Positions 49,693 through 61,339 of a stretch of DNA of 64,000 nt are shown here, piece after piece. Every line of letters begins with the position of its first letter. Within the stretch, counting starts at the first letter, position 1. Source of the DNA: Onchocerca volvulus (taxonomy: Eukaryota; Nematoda; Chromadorea; Rhabditida; Onchocercidae); NCBI GenBank assembly GCA_000499405.2, contig HG738138.1, positions 19,073,753 through 19,137,752 on the forward strand, written 5' to 3'. A program made the position numbers and the translations under genes. Below the pieces are notes generated by a model. The model did not search any database and was not told the origin of the DNA. It worked only from the letters and a program-made list of their open reading frames with translations.

Positions 49693-52600
49693 ATGGCTTC
49701 TCGTTTGGAAACAAATCTTGGATTACTACAAGAATTGGTACGTCTTCATTTTCCGAAGTTCCTCTTTTGTGTTGTATAGTATAAGGCTGATTTTATCGTC
49801 TTTTTTTACACTGCAAATGAAAAATGTATTTGGTAAGTGGTATATGAAAGCATAAAGAATGTGTTAGTGATCTATCTGTATGCCTATATTTGGAAGGAAG
49901 GCTTAGATTATTCGCAGGGGAAACTTCAAAAATATAAAAAATAAGCTGGTTACTTGCATTATATATAGATCTTCGCATTGTTTTTCTCTTTTATAATTAC
50001 TCACAGTTCTTGAAAATATGCCAAATTATAAAATAATATTATTAGGATTAAGGAAGCTTGTCATTATATATCGTTGTTAACAACGTGCCGAGTATCCAGG
50101 TTTCTTTTATTAATAAGTATAAGAGATCGCTGAGAATGTAGATATTCATTTTATTCACTAACTCGTTTGACGTGATAAAATCTGATTTTCAGATAAACAA
50201 AGATCCAGAATCATATAAGGAAGAATTTTTGGGAGAATACAATTTCTATATCAAAACAGTACAATTAATGAAATTGCAACCGAGTTTAGATCATGCGGAT
50301 TTGCAGTCATTGCTGGAACTGATCAATTTTTTAGCATCTACTAGTAGCCACTATCTAAGTTAGTTTATTTGAAATAGAGGATTTTTGTGATTTATTCGTG
50401 GACATATTTTCGTCACTCTGTGCCTCAATAAACCTTGCGAGATTACTAATATATTGTAAACTTTTCTGAATTCATAAGTTCCATTTGCAGAGGAGGGTAA
50501 GGAATATGCAGCTAATATTATGGAAATTCTGAATAGTCGATTAACTGGACTTGACCCACAGGTAATTTTCGAACTTTCAGGAAATTAAAAGAGAATTTTT
50601 TTTTCTTTCAAGTTATAAAAGTGGCAATGATACTATATATTGAAGAAGGATTTGCTAAAGTTTTGATCTCATTATCGAAATTGCTATCATATCGTCAGCT
50701 GAATAAGATTTTTTGACTATAAAAATCGACTTCAGATTCGTGTAGCATTTTGCAAAGCTCTTATTACACTACGAAATCGCAGAATCATTGATTCGTTGGC
50801 AATCATCGATTTGTTTTTCACGCTTATTCCTTGTGAAGATAAAAATTTGAGGCTAGTTTCTAATCCTTATACTTGGATAGTATAAATTCTTCGCATAAAT
50901 ATTTCATTTTTGGAATTGCCTGCTGCGAGCGTGAATGAAAAGTGTTGAATTAATTATCTTATTGTCAGCTAATGTTATCTAGAATCAATCGAGATGAATA
51001 AAGAAATATTTACACTTTTCAAGAAAGAGTAATCCGCATTATATGCTTTCCAGAAAGTTCATCTGCGGATCAATAAAAGCCTTAATAAAAAAACTTGCAC
51101 TACAACATCGCGATCAGAATATGCTATGGAAAATTCGAACTTTTTTATTCACGAAATTGAAAAACTCTCGATCCATTGTGGTGCGCACAGCTGAATTGGT
51201 AGAATTTCGATATTTCCTAATTTTTATTTGGACACTGATTTTTTACTTTATTCAATTAAAGATTTTATTTTTCGATTTCTTTCCGGTACTTATCGACGGG
51301 TTTCGGAAAGGTTTTTTGAGAGATGCTAAAACAGCAAACGCTTTGGCAGAGTGCTGTCTTCACAAGATCTCACGCATTCAGGTACAATAACATTTTATAG
51401 TAAGAACAAAGAAAAAAAAATGCGACAGTTTAATTAACTAAAAGATAAAACAAAGTGCTTTCGTAGCCGTCATAAATCATTTGCTAAAGATTTGCGTACG
51501 TCATTCTGAATTTTCGATAAGAGACAGACGCTGAATTATGTAATTAAACACTCGTAATGATAATAAATGATTTGCTGAAAAAAGACGAGATATAAAAATT
51601 ATTTAACTGTTTGAATTTCCACTTTAAAGTTCACCAGATTTGGGCAGTGCATTTCTTCTATTTATAGATTGCAGCAATAAGATTCTTTCTTGGCTCTTTG
51701 GAAGACGATGCTTCCGATGACGATGAAGATGAAAGTGAAGAGGAAGATCAAAAAACTTTGAAACAGGTGCATCCCTTATTGAGAAATTTGAACATGCAGT
51801 TGGATTTTCAAGAACTTAAGTATGAGTTGATATTTTCGTTCGGAAAAGTTTAGATATAGAAATATTTTATAGGTTGTCGTTGCATACAAAGCTGCAAAAA
51901 AGACTCGTAAAAAGAAGGAAAAATTCATGAAAACAAAAAAACTGTTAAATACCGATAGAAAATCCAAGAAAGAGAATGCCGGAAAATTCTGCAATTTATT
52001 AGCAATTCGCTATATTTATGATCCTCAAACATTTGCTGAGCGATTATTCAGCTTATTGGAGAGCAGGAAAAATGAGAAATTCGAAACGCGTCTTCTATGC
52101 ATGGCGCTATGTGCTCGAATGATTGGTATTCACAAATTGCAAATATTATCTTTTTATTCCTACATGCATCGCTTTCTCCAACCAAAGCAAAGAGAAGTTC
52201 GTTTCATATCATAGAAATGTTTTCTGACTAGATTTTTTTTTTTTTAATTTTCGGAATTAAGGTAATTTTATTAAAAAGATGATTTAACTTGCTTTGCATT
52301 TACGAAATGCTGATGCTTTACTTCGATATAAGAACATTTAATTTCAGTACCGCAGAATATTTTGTGCACATGTTTTTCAGATTACTAGAATATTGCTTTA
52401 TGTAGCGCAAGCTTGTCATGAATTGGTACCTCCAGATATTGTTGAACAGTTGGTGTACGTTATTGCCCAAAATTTTGTTTCTGACCGAAATACACCTGAG
52501 GCAATGACAGTTGGATTAAATACCATACGTGAAATATTTGCAGTCTGTCCATTTGGTGCAACAGAGGATCTGCTCAGAGATTTGACTGATGTATGCTTCA

Positions 52601-54768
52601 TTTTCTTTTGTTTTTTATCTTTCTAAAACTTCGCTAGATAAAGAATAAAAAGATTGAAAGTTGTTATCAACAGTAAAATAAGAAGATACTGGAAATCTTT
52701 GTATTTTAAGTATGACTGAAAATGGTGATTCTCATTTTTGCATTTTGCATTATGCTGCAAAGGTAACACCTGAAAGACAAGAAAGTAAAAAATTATTTTT
52801 GAGTTGCAAAAGGACGATCACTATCGCTAAAAGCTTAAAAAGTGTAAAGCATCAGTGATTTTTTTCAGTATAAGCGCTTTAAAAACAAGAATGTATCTAT
52901 GGCAGCACGAGCTATCATCACTTTATTTCGCGCTATCAATCCAAAGCTCTTACATAGGAAGGATCGAGGCAGGTTAGTATGCTTAATAATATTTTTTAAG
53001 TTTTTGTTATGGTAAATTTTTTAATATATTGGAATATTTTCAGACCAACAGAAACAATGAAAGATTTGAAAATAACTGAATTCGGTGCTGAACATCCGGA
53101 AGAATTTGTAGAAGGAGCAGAGTGCCTACCAATGGAAGTTGATGTACTTGATGCTGGCCTGGTATGCTAGTTTCCATGTTTGTCTCAGTATGTCTAAAGA
53201 AAGAGAGAGCTGCATTTTTCTATTATTCTTTATTTTTTGAATAAAATTTGGTTTTGAACCTGAATGAAGACTTCTCTAATCAGCTAATTCCCTGAAACTT
53301 AAGTCATCCTTTTTAGTTTTGTATGTTTGCCGTATCAGTTGTGCGACGATTTCTTAATGCAGTAACTACGTTCAAAATGATTTATAGTTATCTGTCATAA
53401 TGTTAGGGTCCCATAATAATATCGTCCAAAATGATTGTCAGGTGCAGAATGATGAAAGCGATGATATTGATTTTGATTTTGACACGGAATTTGTTGAAAA
53501 AAGCTCATTGGACTTAGATGAAAGTGTGGATTCATTCAATAATTACTTAACTATTTGCGCGGACAATGAAAAATCTCCAAATAAGGCCATCTATGAAATG
53601 GTAATTTATTTCTGAGAAAAATTCATATGTATCATCTATTAATAACACGGTTTACGTGTATCTTTTTTTGTGGTTTCCAGTAAATAATTCAACAGGACTA
53701 GATGAAAGAGAAAGTAGTGAAGGAAATGAAAATTTTCCTCAACTATCGCTTTTATCTTTTATTTTTATTCAAGTTCTTTTCTGAGATTGGCGAATTTCAT
53801 GATTGATTACTAAATTAAGGCTTGACCAAGTCATTGTTGTAGAATAATCGGAAAATTACATTTTTTGAGACGAAAGAAAAAGCGAGACAAATATGTGAGG
53901 CTCGAATCTTGACCCAAGACGATTTCTGCAAAATCAATACTTTTCGTTTGAAACAACAGATGGGATATGATGGGAAGCGAAGGAACAATGATATAAAATT
54001 GGAAGAATTGGAAGAAACTATCGCCAAGTGATTTCTTTTATTTATTAGGTGCTTCGAAAGATGAAATACTAAGGATTGTTATGTCTGGTGATAATTTGAG
54101 ACAAAAGAAAAAGAAAAGGATTTATTACCCAATTGATTTTAAGATCTTTTTAAATAGATTAACGAGTTGAAGTATATTTCAATAGAAGTTTTTTTTTTTT
54201 TTTTTTTTAGTTGTATCGCTTGGGATTTCTTCGAATTTCAGTCATTCTAATATATATTAAATCAAGATTATTGCTGTTAAATTTTAACAAGTTTACATTT
54301 GCATGGGTTCGTTGAGACAATACATATTTGAGGCGCAATGAAGAAAATGGCTTGACACGACTTAAAGACATTGAAAAATTCCATAAGAAATTAAGAAAAG
54401 AAACGAAGGAAGAACGAATGGAAACGGTAAGAAAAGGTCGAGAGGGACGTCAGCAATTTGGAAAGCCTAAAAAAACGGTAATAATTGTGTTGGTTTTCTT
54501 AAGACCTGGATTTCACTTTGAATAAGATTAATAATTATAAAATATCTGATTTAAAGTATCGGATTTTCGTGAATAGTGCGAATTCCACAAATTATCATAT
54601 GAATTTTAGGGAGATCATGTTGGACGCACGAATAGAGAACTAATGAAACGGAAAAATTTCCAAATGGTGCGGCATAAACTGAGAGGAAAGAATCGCCAAA
54701 GGAGTTTTAAAGAACGACAAGAAAGCTTGCGGAAATATCTTTTGCGTCAGGCGGGTCGGAAGGTCTGA
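49693..54768 (+). CDS. SDAD1: SDA1/SDAD1, 60S ribosome biogenesis protein
   Basis: Fifteen exons, about 712 aa: 49693-49737, 50193-50358, 50491-50561, 50736-50851, 51054-51198, 51262-51381, 51668-51766, 51873-52196, 52381-52590, 52869-52972, 53044-53161, 53442-53600, 53870-54027, 54333-54477, 54610-54768. SDA1 is a nuclear/nucleolar HEAT-type factor needed for 60S subunit maturation and export. Matches run in order: [54 protein letters not shown], an acidic run [11 protein letters not shown] (about 237-250), [37 protein letters not shown] and [11 protein letters not shown]. The tail is basic ([18 protein letters not shown]). Two junctions are odd. After 50851 the best-fitting donor is GC (AG|GCTAGT). 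Between 51198 and the RKGFLRDAK block, homology would place an acceptor at TTTCCG rather than an AG. The listed model uses the nearest AG at 51261. Confidence 0.93.
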
Positions 54769-54872
54769 ATGAATACTTTGTTTTAATAATGTGCTTGTCG
54801 CAGTTGTTAAAATAATTCTGAAATATGTTACGTCGATAAAACATACTTCATCTAGAAGATGCAACTTGCATG

Positions 54873-55085
54873 CTATAGACGGCATTCACATTTGTTGGGG
54901 GAGAAAATTCTAGTCGATTTATAATTTGGATTGTAGATTGGTTGGATTGGAAATTGCTGTTGTGACTCTCCTAGGTCAGCTACAGGCTTTCTTGGGTGAT
55001 ACAATATTATACACAAAGTCGCAGTTATACAATAGTAAAGAATAAATGAACAAAACACGGTAAATATAAAAGATACTAATAGTTG
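54873..55085 (-). repeat. Dispersed repeat copy A, retrotransposon-like
   Basis: Read on the minus strand, the block shares TAGTATCTTTTATATTTACC, TTTGTTCATTTATTCT and GTGTATAATATTGTAT with a plus-strand copy at about 58038-58200. The minus frame through it (54873-55058) could be a gag- or UTR-type remnant of an LTR retrotransposon, but no diagnostic domain is visible. Confidence 0.5.
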
Positions 55086-55223
55086 TCTCCTATTGAATTG
55101 TCGCTCGGGGTATCGTTGAAATCGTTTTTGATTTGGATTGGAACTGAATCGAAATCAAAAACGATTTCAACGATAGCCCGAGCGACAATTCAATAGGAGA
55201 CAACTGTTAGTATCTTTTATATT
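55063..55223. repeat. Long hairpin, 72-bp arms, 17-bp loop
   Basis: Arms 55063-55134 and 55152-55223 pair at 70 of 72 positions (mismatches at the TAATAG/TAACAG and CGGGGTA/CGGGCTA positions). The left arm begins inside repeat copy A, so the inversion happened after that repeat was in place. Confidence 0.95.
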
Positions 55224-55253
55224 CGCTGATACTGATGCTGACTTTTTTCTGCT

Positions 55254-55469
55254 ATGGAACAAACTGCTCCCGTTGGAAACACTGATGTAGAAGGGACTGA
55301 TCTCGTAAAAGACATTAATGTAGAACGAACTGCTCGCGGTGTTGAAGATGCCAATGTAGCTGACAAAATTGATCTTGCTGCCCTCAAAGCTTCCTTTTTA
55401 TATGGATCATCCTTGGTATTGATAATGAACAGAGGATTACAAAACAGTTATGGAAAAGATTGGATGTGA
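55254..55469 (+). CDS. Hypothetical 71-aa frame beside hairpin
   Basis: An ATG-initiated frame with balanced codon use opens 31 bp after the hairpin. It encodes an acidic, repetitive N-terminus (VEGTDLVKDI, then VERTARGVEDANVADKID) and then DLAALKASFLYGSSLVLIM. It may be a first exon (a possible donor GTATTG follows GGATCATCCTTG) or a gag-like remnant of the surrounding repeat. I do not recognise it. Confidence 0.3.
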   Translation: MEQTAPVGNTDVEGTDLVKDINVERTARGVEDANVADKIDLAALKASFLYGSSLVLIMNRGLQNSYGKDWM

Positions 55470-55559
55470 GGACTAAGGATGGACAATTCTCAGTAGCTTC
55501 AGCGCTTGTAACATTCCGGACAGTCACATCCCAACATTTCACACGATGTCCGTAAGCTC

Positions 55560-55680
55560 TCTTAGCAAATCGGAAGATGAGAGAGTAAAGGCCTTTTTGC
55601 CCAGATTAGATAAGTGACTCATATGTGTGAGATATATTACAAATTTCTCTTACACATATTACTTGAATTATTTCGTTTTT
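55560..55680 (+). repeat. Dispersed repeat copy of block E
   Basis: CGGAAGATGAGAGAGTAAAG followed by GATAAGTGACTCATATGTG and ATATTACAAATTTCT. Diverged copies occur at about 57520-57640 (minus strand) and 58215-58330 (plus strand). Confidence 0.65.
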
Positions 55681-56503
55681 ATTTATACTATAAATATTTT
55701 TGTTTATCGACTTTTGGTGTGATGTTCCTATCTTTATCTTCCCTTTTTCTCAATTCGACCTATCTTCTCTTCTCAAGTTCAACGGAATATGCGATTACAT
55801 TTTCCTTGCTGGTCGATTTTTTATTCATAACTATTGTCATTTTATCCCTTCTCGAGTTTTATAAAAAATAAGACTAGAATTTTATATTAATAGATGACTG
55901 GAAGACTTAAAGAAATCAGCTTAATTAAGAGATGCTTAAGAAATACAAGTTAAAGGTCACTTTTGATCATTCTGCTTTTCTATCTCCATCCTTCAATGTT
56001 TTTGCTGTGAATTCAACTTTTTCAGAAGACTCTTTAAAAGCTTTCTTTTGCAAGGAACGATTGCCGCGAATATGTCATCCTAGATACATCACTTTTCAAT
56101 TTTTCGATGTTTTTCAGCATGCCAATCTAGTGACTGGTCTGTTATTCGTTCTCTATATTAGAGATGGATATAATAAATATGAAAAACATTGTATAATGAT
56201 CAAATGAAAATTGAAGCAATGAAGAACTGATAAAAGGGAAATAAAATAAATTAAGAACGTGCCGAATAAAACAACGAAAATCAAAGCAAACCATACCTTT
56301 CCTAGAGAAAAGGAATAAATGAAATCAAGATAATAATTATGTATAATCGAGAGAGATAAAATCTAGCAGTTGATGATGTTAGGAAAAATACATTGCAACT
56401 TTTTTCAAATCTATTGCCAAACAGATATCACGATCATTGTTACTGATCTCTGCAGAATGAAGTAGAAAGATATCGTTGCATCCATTTGGTTTTTTAGTTC
56501 TTT

Positions 56504-56563
56504 ACAATTATCCCCACCTTATTCATAGTATTGACAATTATCCCCACTTTATTCATAGTATTG
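56504..56563. repeat. Tandem duplication, 30 bp x2
   Basis: ACAATTATCCCCACYTTATT followed by CATAGTATTG occurs twice head to tail with a single base difference. Confidence 0.95.
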
Positions 56564-56615
56564 TCTCAACTCCTCATTTTCTTCTTTTTTCACTTCTTTC
56601 TGTGTCGAATTGCAG

Positions 56616-56832
56616 ACCTGACACTTATGTCTGGAAAAAGCAGTATGATCCAATGGATCTTTCGAAAGAAAAGTTATCTGCTTCGGAAAGTTTTTGTGGA
56701 TCTTTCATTCAAGTACAAAGCAAATGCTTTCATTGCGGAATGGAATCTTTAAATGACACTGAAATTCGTAGTGTCGGGGAAAGATCTTGTAAATTGGATC
56801 TTTTTGCTGCTGTGACTTCGCTGCGCCGATAA
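56616..56832 (+). CDS. Candidate terminal exon with CxxC motif, gene unknown
   Basis: A good acceptor (TCGAATTGCAG, ends 56615) is followed by a 72-codon open stretch ending in TAA. The product begins PDTYVWKKQYDPMDLSKEKL and contains SKCFHCGMESLN, a possible half zinc site with a later Cys in GERSCKLDLF. Codon use and amino-acid mix look real rather than random. It would enter in phase 2, but I could not find the preceding exon. I do not recognise the family. Confidence 0.45.
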
Positions 56833-56963
56833 TTGTCTTCATAATCTTCTACGATCTTGTACATGACAATAATCATTATTTTTTAAAAACAATATTGTAC
56901 GATATTGCACTTGCAATAATGAGAAAATGAACAATTAAATATAAAATAGATTAGTAAATATTG

Positions 56964-56966
56964 TCG

Positions 56967-57004
<38 letters not shown>
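56964..57004. repeat. Poly-T tract
   Basis: An unbroken T run of about 35-40 bp. It could be the poly-A tail trace of a retroposed copy on the minus strand; no such copy was recognised beside it. Confidence 0.9.
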
Positions 57005-57519
57005 TAACTGCGTTTCTCCTTTCGCTTTGTCGCTTTGTTGCTTCTGCTCCTACGCCACTGTCGATCCACTGCTGAATTGTACTCCTGATGAACTCTTGCT
57101 CGTGTTGTTAAATTGTCAAATTGCAGCTTCTGCTACCGTCTTTGAAACTTAATTCTAACTGAATTGTTTTGGATCGATGTCCTCACTTTTTAATACCTTC
57201 TGAATTCCTCCTCTTTGAGGTAAACATCGGTTTCTGGCCGAACTGCTCCTCTTCTTTTGGCGATAAACTTGTTTGAGTTCTAGCTATCGGGAAAGTTCTT
57301 CACATTGTGACATAGACAGATCTTGGAGAGAAAACTTTTGCTAATTGACGGAGGATTGATTATTCGTCTACATTATAAGAAAATAAAGTCAGACAATATC
57401 ACAATTGCAGTTGATCGCCCGGTTTTAGCAGAGATGGATTGTATTCGAGAGCAGTGGTTGTTGAGTGGATTGAGTTGCATAACTTGAGTGAAAAACTTGC
57501 TGGTAAAACCGAAATTTCG

Positions 57520-57640
57520 ACATGGTCCAAGTACTGTTTATAGGAAATTTGTAATATTTCTCAGACAAGTGAGTCACTTATCCACATCTCGGCACAATGG
57601 CTTTTTGTTCTCCCATCTTCCGGTCTGCTAATAGAGCTCG
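57520..57640 (-). repeat. Dispersed repeat, minus-strand copy of block E
   Basis: In reverse complement this reads CCGGAAGATGGGAGAACAAA, GGATAAGTGACTCACTTGTC and TGAGAAATATTACAAATTTC, matching the blocks at 55560 and 58215. Confidence 0.65.
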
Positions 57641-57949
57641 TATGCATATAGTTTAAAATGTTGTAAATCATGTTAAGCGTTTGAAATGTTGCAAGGACTG
57701 AAGTTTGTGTGCTTTGTTTAAAATATTGTAAACATTGTTTATATCTTATCCTTTGTCCTCATAACCAACCTTTTGCATGATCAATGTGTTGCAAGCCTTC
57801 GCCTACTATTAAGATTAAGGATTATCCACATAAAAAGGAGCTTTTCGAATCAACATGATTAATGTCTTTGTTTTCAACGGGAGCTGTGTCTTCGAATCAG
57901 TATCAGCGGCAGTTCAGTTGCAGTTCACTTTCGAAGAAGCTTTCGACGG

Positions 57950-58330
57950 CAGCATAAACGACAATCCGATAAGAGCAACAGCTATGGTAAGCGGAAAGAG
58001 AAGGTCAGACAGAAAGAGAAGTATGACAACTTGAGCATTAAAACTACTGCTAATATCTTTTATTATTTACCGTGATTGTTCATTTAATTCTATTATATAA
58101 GCGCGGTATTGTGTATAATGTCGTATAAACCCAATGAAGATTATTATTGACTTAGCCGAACTACATTAACAAAAGGGTCTCCAATTCAACCAGACTAAGT
58201 TGAAACTGCTTGAACAGATTGAAAAGATGAGAGCAAAGGTCTACCGAGAAATGGATAAATGATTCATTTGCTTGAGAAATATTACAAATTTCTGCTATAT
58301 AGAATATTTTGATTATTTCATTATATTCGT
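57950..58330 (+). repeat. Dispersed repeat copy B, retrotransposon-like
   Basis: It contains CTAATATCTTTTATTATTTACC, TTTAATTCTATTATATAAGC and GTGTATAATGTCGTATAAAC (homologous to copy A), then block E (ATGAGAGCAAAGGTCTACCG, GAGAAATATTACAAATTTCT). The order A-type, then block E suggests one ancestral element, perhaps an LTR retrotransposon of the BEL/Pao kind that is common in worms. No protein domain proves it. Confidence 0.5.
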
Positions 58331-58465
58331 ATTATAAAATATTTCGGTTTTACCGACTATAGCATGTCGTTTCATGATTGACTAATCTCATCTCGCTAAT
58401 CTGTGGATTAGGACATGTCTGCTATACATGTTCATCTTTTTAACTCTTTGACCTTTTTGATTTGG

Positions 58466-58585
58466 CTATTTTAACATTCTTATATACTACTGATTACATC
58501 TTTTCGGCTTCGCCAGCATTTTTTCGCTATTTGGCCCTTTAATATTCCCATATACAACTAATATTTTTTTTGCTTTGCCCTAGTA
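58466..58585. repeat. Degenerate tandem duplication, about 60 bp x2
   Basis: TTTGGCTATTTTAACATTCT...ACTGATTACATCTTTTCGGC is followed by TTTGGCCCTTTAATATTCCC...ACTAATATTTTTTTTGCTTT; the two halves align along their length. Confidence 0.6.
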
Positions 58586-58699
58586 CTGAGTTTCATGTTT
58601 TTTTTGATAGATTTACGGACATAGCTTCAAAGCCTGGATTGGCAGTGTTACTGGTTATATAATTATTGTCTTCTCTTATTTAGAGAAATGATTTTGAAA

Positions 58700-61339
58700 C
58701 ATATAGATTCCATCTCGTTAAATGTCTCTAATAAACTATTATAACATAGTAATTTAACATCCATCGAAATAATGAAAAAGTCATGTTGTAAATGCGTGCA
58801 CTTTTTCTGAGCTTGATCTTCTCAACATTTTGGAAACAAACATCAAATGATGAGGTTTTCTGAGGAAAGATAGTTTTGTGCGCTATTCTGATTCTATTGA
58901 ACAAAAGTGGAGAAGCAGCTTTCAGGATCAGGTAAGATTTTTATGTTTTTTCTAGATTTTTTCACAAAATACGAGTTATTAACGATGTTTTAAAATTATT
59001 TCAAAGAAGAAATCTTCTCTGCATTTATCATATTAGTTACAAAGCGCCGAAAAAAATGAAACAGCTTATCTTACATTAGCTGGCAGTTATTGTTGAATTT
59101 TGAAGTGTAACATTTATTATGAATAGTTGAACTCGAGAAAAAAAGATTGCAAGAGATCAAATTATTTACCTGAGGCATTCGATAATCATATTATGTTTTC
59201 ATGAAATTGTTAAAGGATATGTAATTTATTTGCTCATTTTTGCGAAGAATGTTCTTTCCGCATTTGTATCTACATTTATCCATCGATCTGCTGCTGCGAT
59301 ACAGATATCCAGGAAGCAGATGTATTATCGAAAACTTTTTTGATGCGTTTTAACTCTTTGCTATCAAATAGTTTACTCTAATTTTTTTGAATCCCTCAAA
59401 TAAATTCTATGCTTTTCTGAGAAAAAAATTGTTCTGTCGAGGAAGAAAATGATGAGAACAATATCATTTCATTATAAATGTATAAAGGAAAAAGGAATGT
59501 TGGATGAATTGATTAAAACTTTTAAGTTGCTGAAATATTGATTCTTGGTGTTTGTTTCAATAAATGATATTTTAAGAACTGTTCTTTAGTGAAAGAGGAT
59601 AAAGAACATATATATATATATATATGTTTAGTTTTTTGGGAGCACCGACTATGGATTTGTAAGTTATTTTTTTGTTTTGTATAAGAATACGGAGCTTTGC
59701 ATAAGGTATTTCGTTTCTCATGTCCGCCAGAATAGAGCGTTTTTGGCACTTCTTTGTTTAGAACAAAGTTCGAATTTTCTTTTATGTTTAAAATGAAATT
59801 TATTTAAATGATCTTGTTTAAACTGCTCAGTTACATTTTTTAATATTGTTACTGCAGCTATTTGGAAAAGAATGTTGAAACACAGGAAAATTAACTGTAG
59901 AAAAACATTAATTGTTCGTCATTTTCATCATATGATGTTATAAGATATCGTCAATGATATTGTGAATGACCATTTATGTTAAATTAATAAATTTCAATCT
60001 TCGGTACTTTGAGCAGCAGTTAGTGATGGTAATTTCAATACACCCAATTTTTCAATTTCAAAAAGATTTGCAATCCTTCCTTCATGCAACAACCCAATTT
60101 TACTTATTACATTATTTGACTTTTTCCATTTTCCATTCCTTTCAATCACTTCAGGTGGAACAAAGAATGTTTGGAAAATATAAGACGAAGTAACTGAAAG
60201 AGACTTTTCACATATAGTAGGAATGGGAAAAGTAAGCAGAAATAATTTGTTAAAATAAAATATGCATTGATGTGTCTGATGGGGAAATAATCAAAATCTT
60301 TGTTATGAGGGAAGAAAATTTGAAAATTTTGAAACTTTGTTTGTTTGAATGCAAAATGTGCAGTCATAATCAAAATTGTCTTTCATACTGTTCATTGCTT
60401 TTTTCTGCTCTGAATTAATAATCTAATCAGAAAACAATCCCTATTTCAAGTAAACCCTTTAAGCTTCGAAGTTATCGCTGAAATCGTGAGGAGCACAAGG
60501 AAATAAGTGATTCGTGATTTTCAAATGATTTGTTAATCTTATTGGATGTGAATATGTTTCTTCGTTTATAGGTCAAATAGTTTTGTAACTTTATTTTTTG
60601 TTGTAATCAAGGTTACGCGCCAAAAAAGACGCGCTCTCATGCGCTAAAAATGGCGCCTTGTTGTAGATCAAATTTTAGCGGAATCCTCCCTCTATAAATA
60701 AGAAGATGGTCCTGTCCATAGGATCATTTTCGAAAGATGTGCTCCTGGGATCGGTTGAGTTATGTTGTCAACGTAAGAACTGTACTTTTGATCGGCTGAT
60801 ATTTTTAATTATTTCGTGCGTAATGTATCATCAATTTCCGTTATAAAGGTTTAATTACCCAGGTTTGAGGCATCGAAAACAATACAACAAGAAACAAGAA
60901 CTTTCAATAATTGTCACGGTTAAGAAGATTCGCGACAGAAGTATTTAGTCTCAGCAGTTTGTAATTTTGTAATTTTGTTGAGTTTATGTTGTCATTTGGT
61001 GTAATTTGATCTTTTTCTTGATTTACTTCTTGTATCATGCTTCTTGTATCATGAGGTTTGAAATTTGATGTCTTCAAGTTCAAAACGTGAAATAAATGCC
61101 AATTCTAAATAGTGGTTTTGTAATTTTTTGATTTTATTGATTTTGTGATATGCGAAAATTGCAGCTTGTAGTTCGTTGCTAATTATCGTTCCATCTTTTC
61201 CGTCTTCCCAATCAGCAACAAATTTTGGTTGTTAAGAGTTTAGTATATGTGAAGTGAAAGATTGCTATGTTTTATTAGACATTAATAAACGAGCAAAATA
61301 AAAAGTAGAAGTCTTCAGGACAGATATCTTTTATTGATA
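58700..61339. other. Gene-poor stretch; part is segmentally duplicated
   Basis: No gene is supported. About 60390-61330 shares ordered similarity with 63290-63720 (TCAGAAAACAAT, CTTCAAGTAAACC, GGCTTCGAAG, TAATTTTGT, ATTTGATCTTTTTCTTGATT-like blocks), so it is an older copy of the spacer of the small-gene array. A G+C-rich patch at 60612-60660 (GCGCCAAAAAAGACGCGC, then ATGGCGCC) lies before TATAAATA at 60694 and looks promoter-like. A short AT run (ATATATATATATATATATAT) is at 59608. Confidence 0.45.
61212..61339 (-). repeat. Duplicated 3' flank of small-gene array, copy 1
   Basis: The downstream flank is conserved in all three units: GAGTTTAGTATATGTGAAGT and ATCTTTTATTGATAT recur at 61830-61936 and, diverged, at 63626-63723. 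On the coding strand AATAAA sits inside GATATCAATAAAAGATATC-type palindromes and would serve as the polyadenylation signal. Confidence 0.75.

Larger units (their letters stand above)
54769..55253. other. Repeat-filled spacer behind SDA1
   Basis: It holds the minus-strand repeat copy and the 72-bp-arm hairpin listed separately. The rest is unremarkable A+T-rich sequence. Confidence 0.5.
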
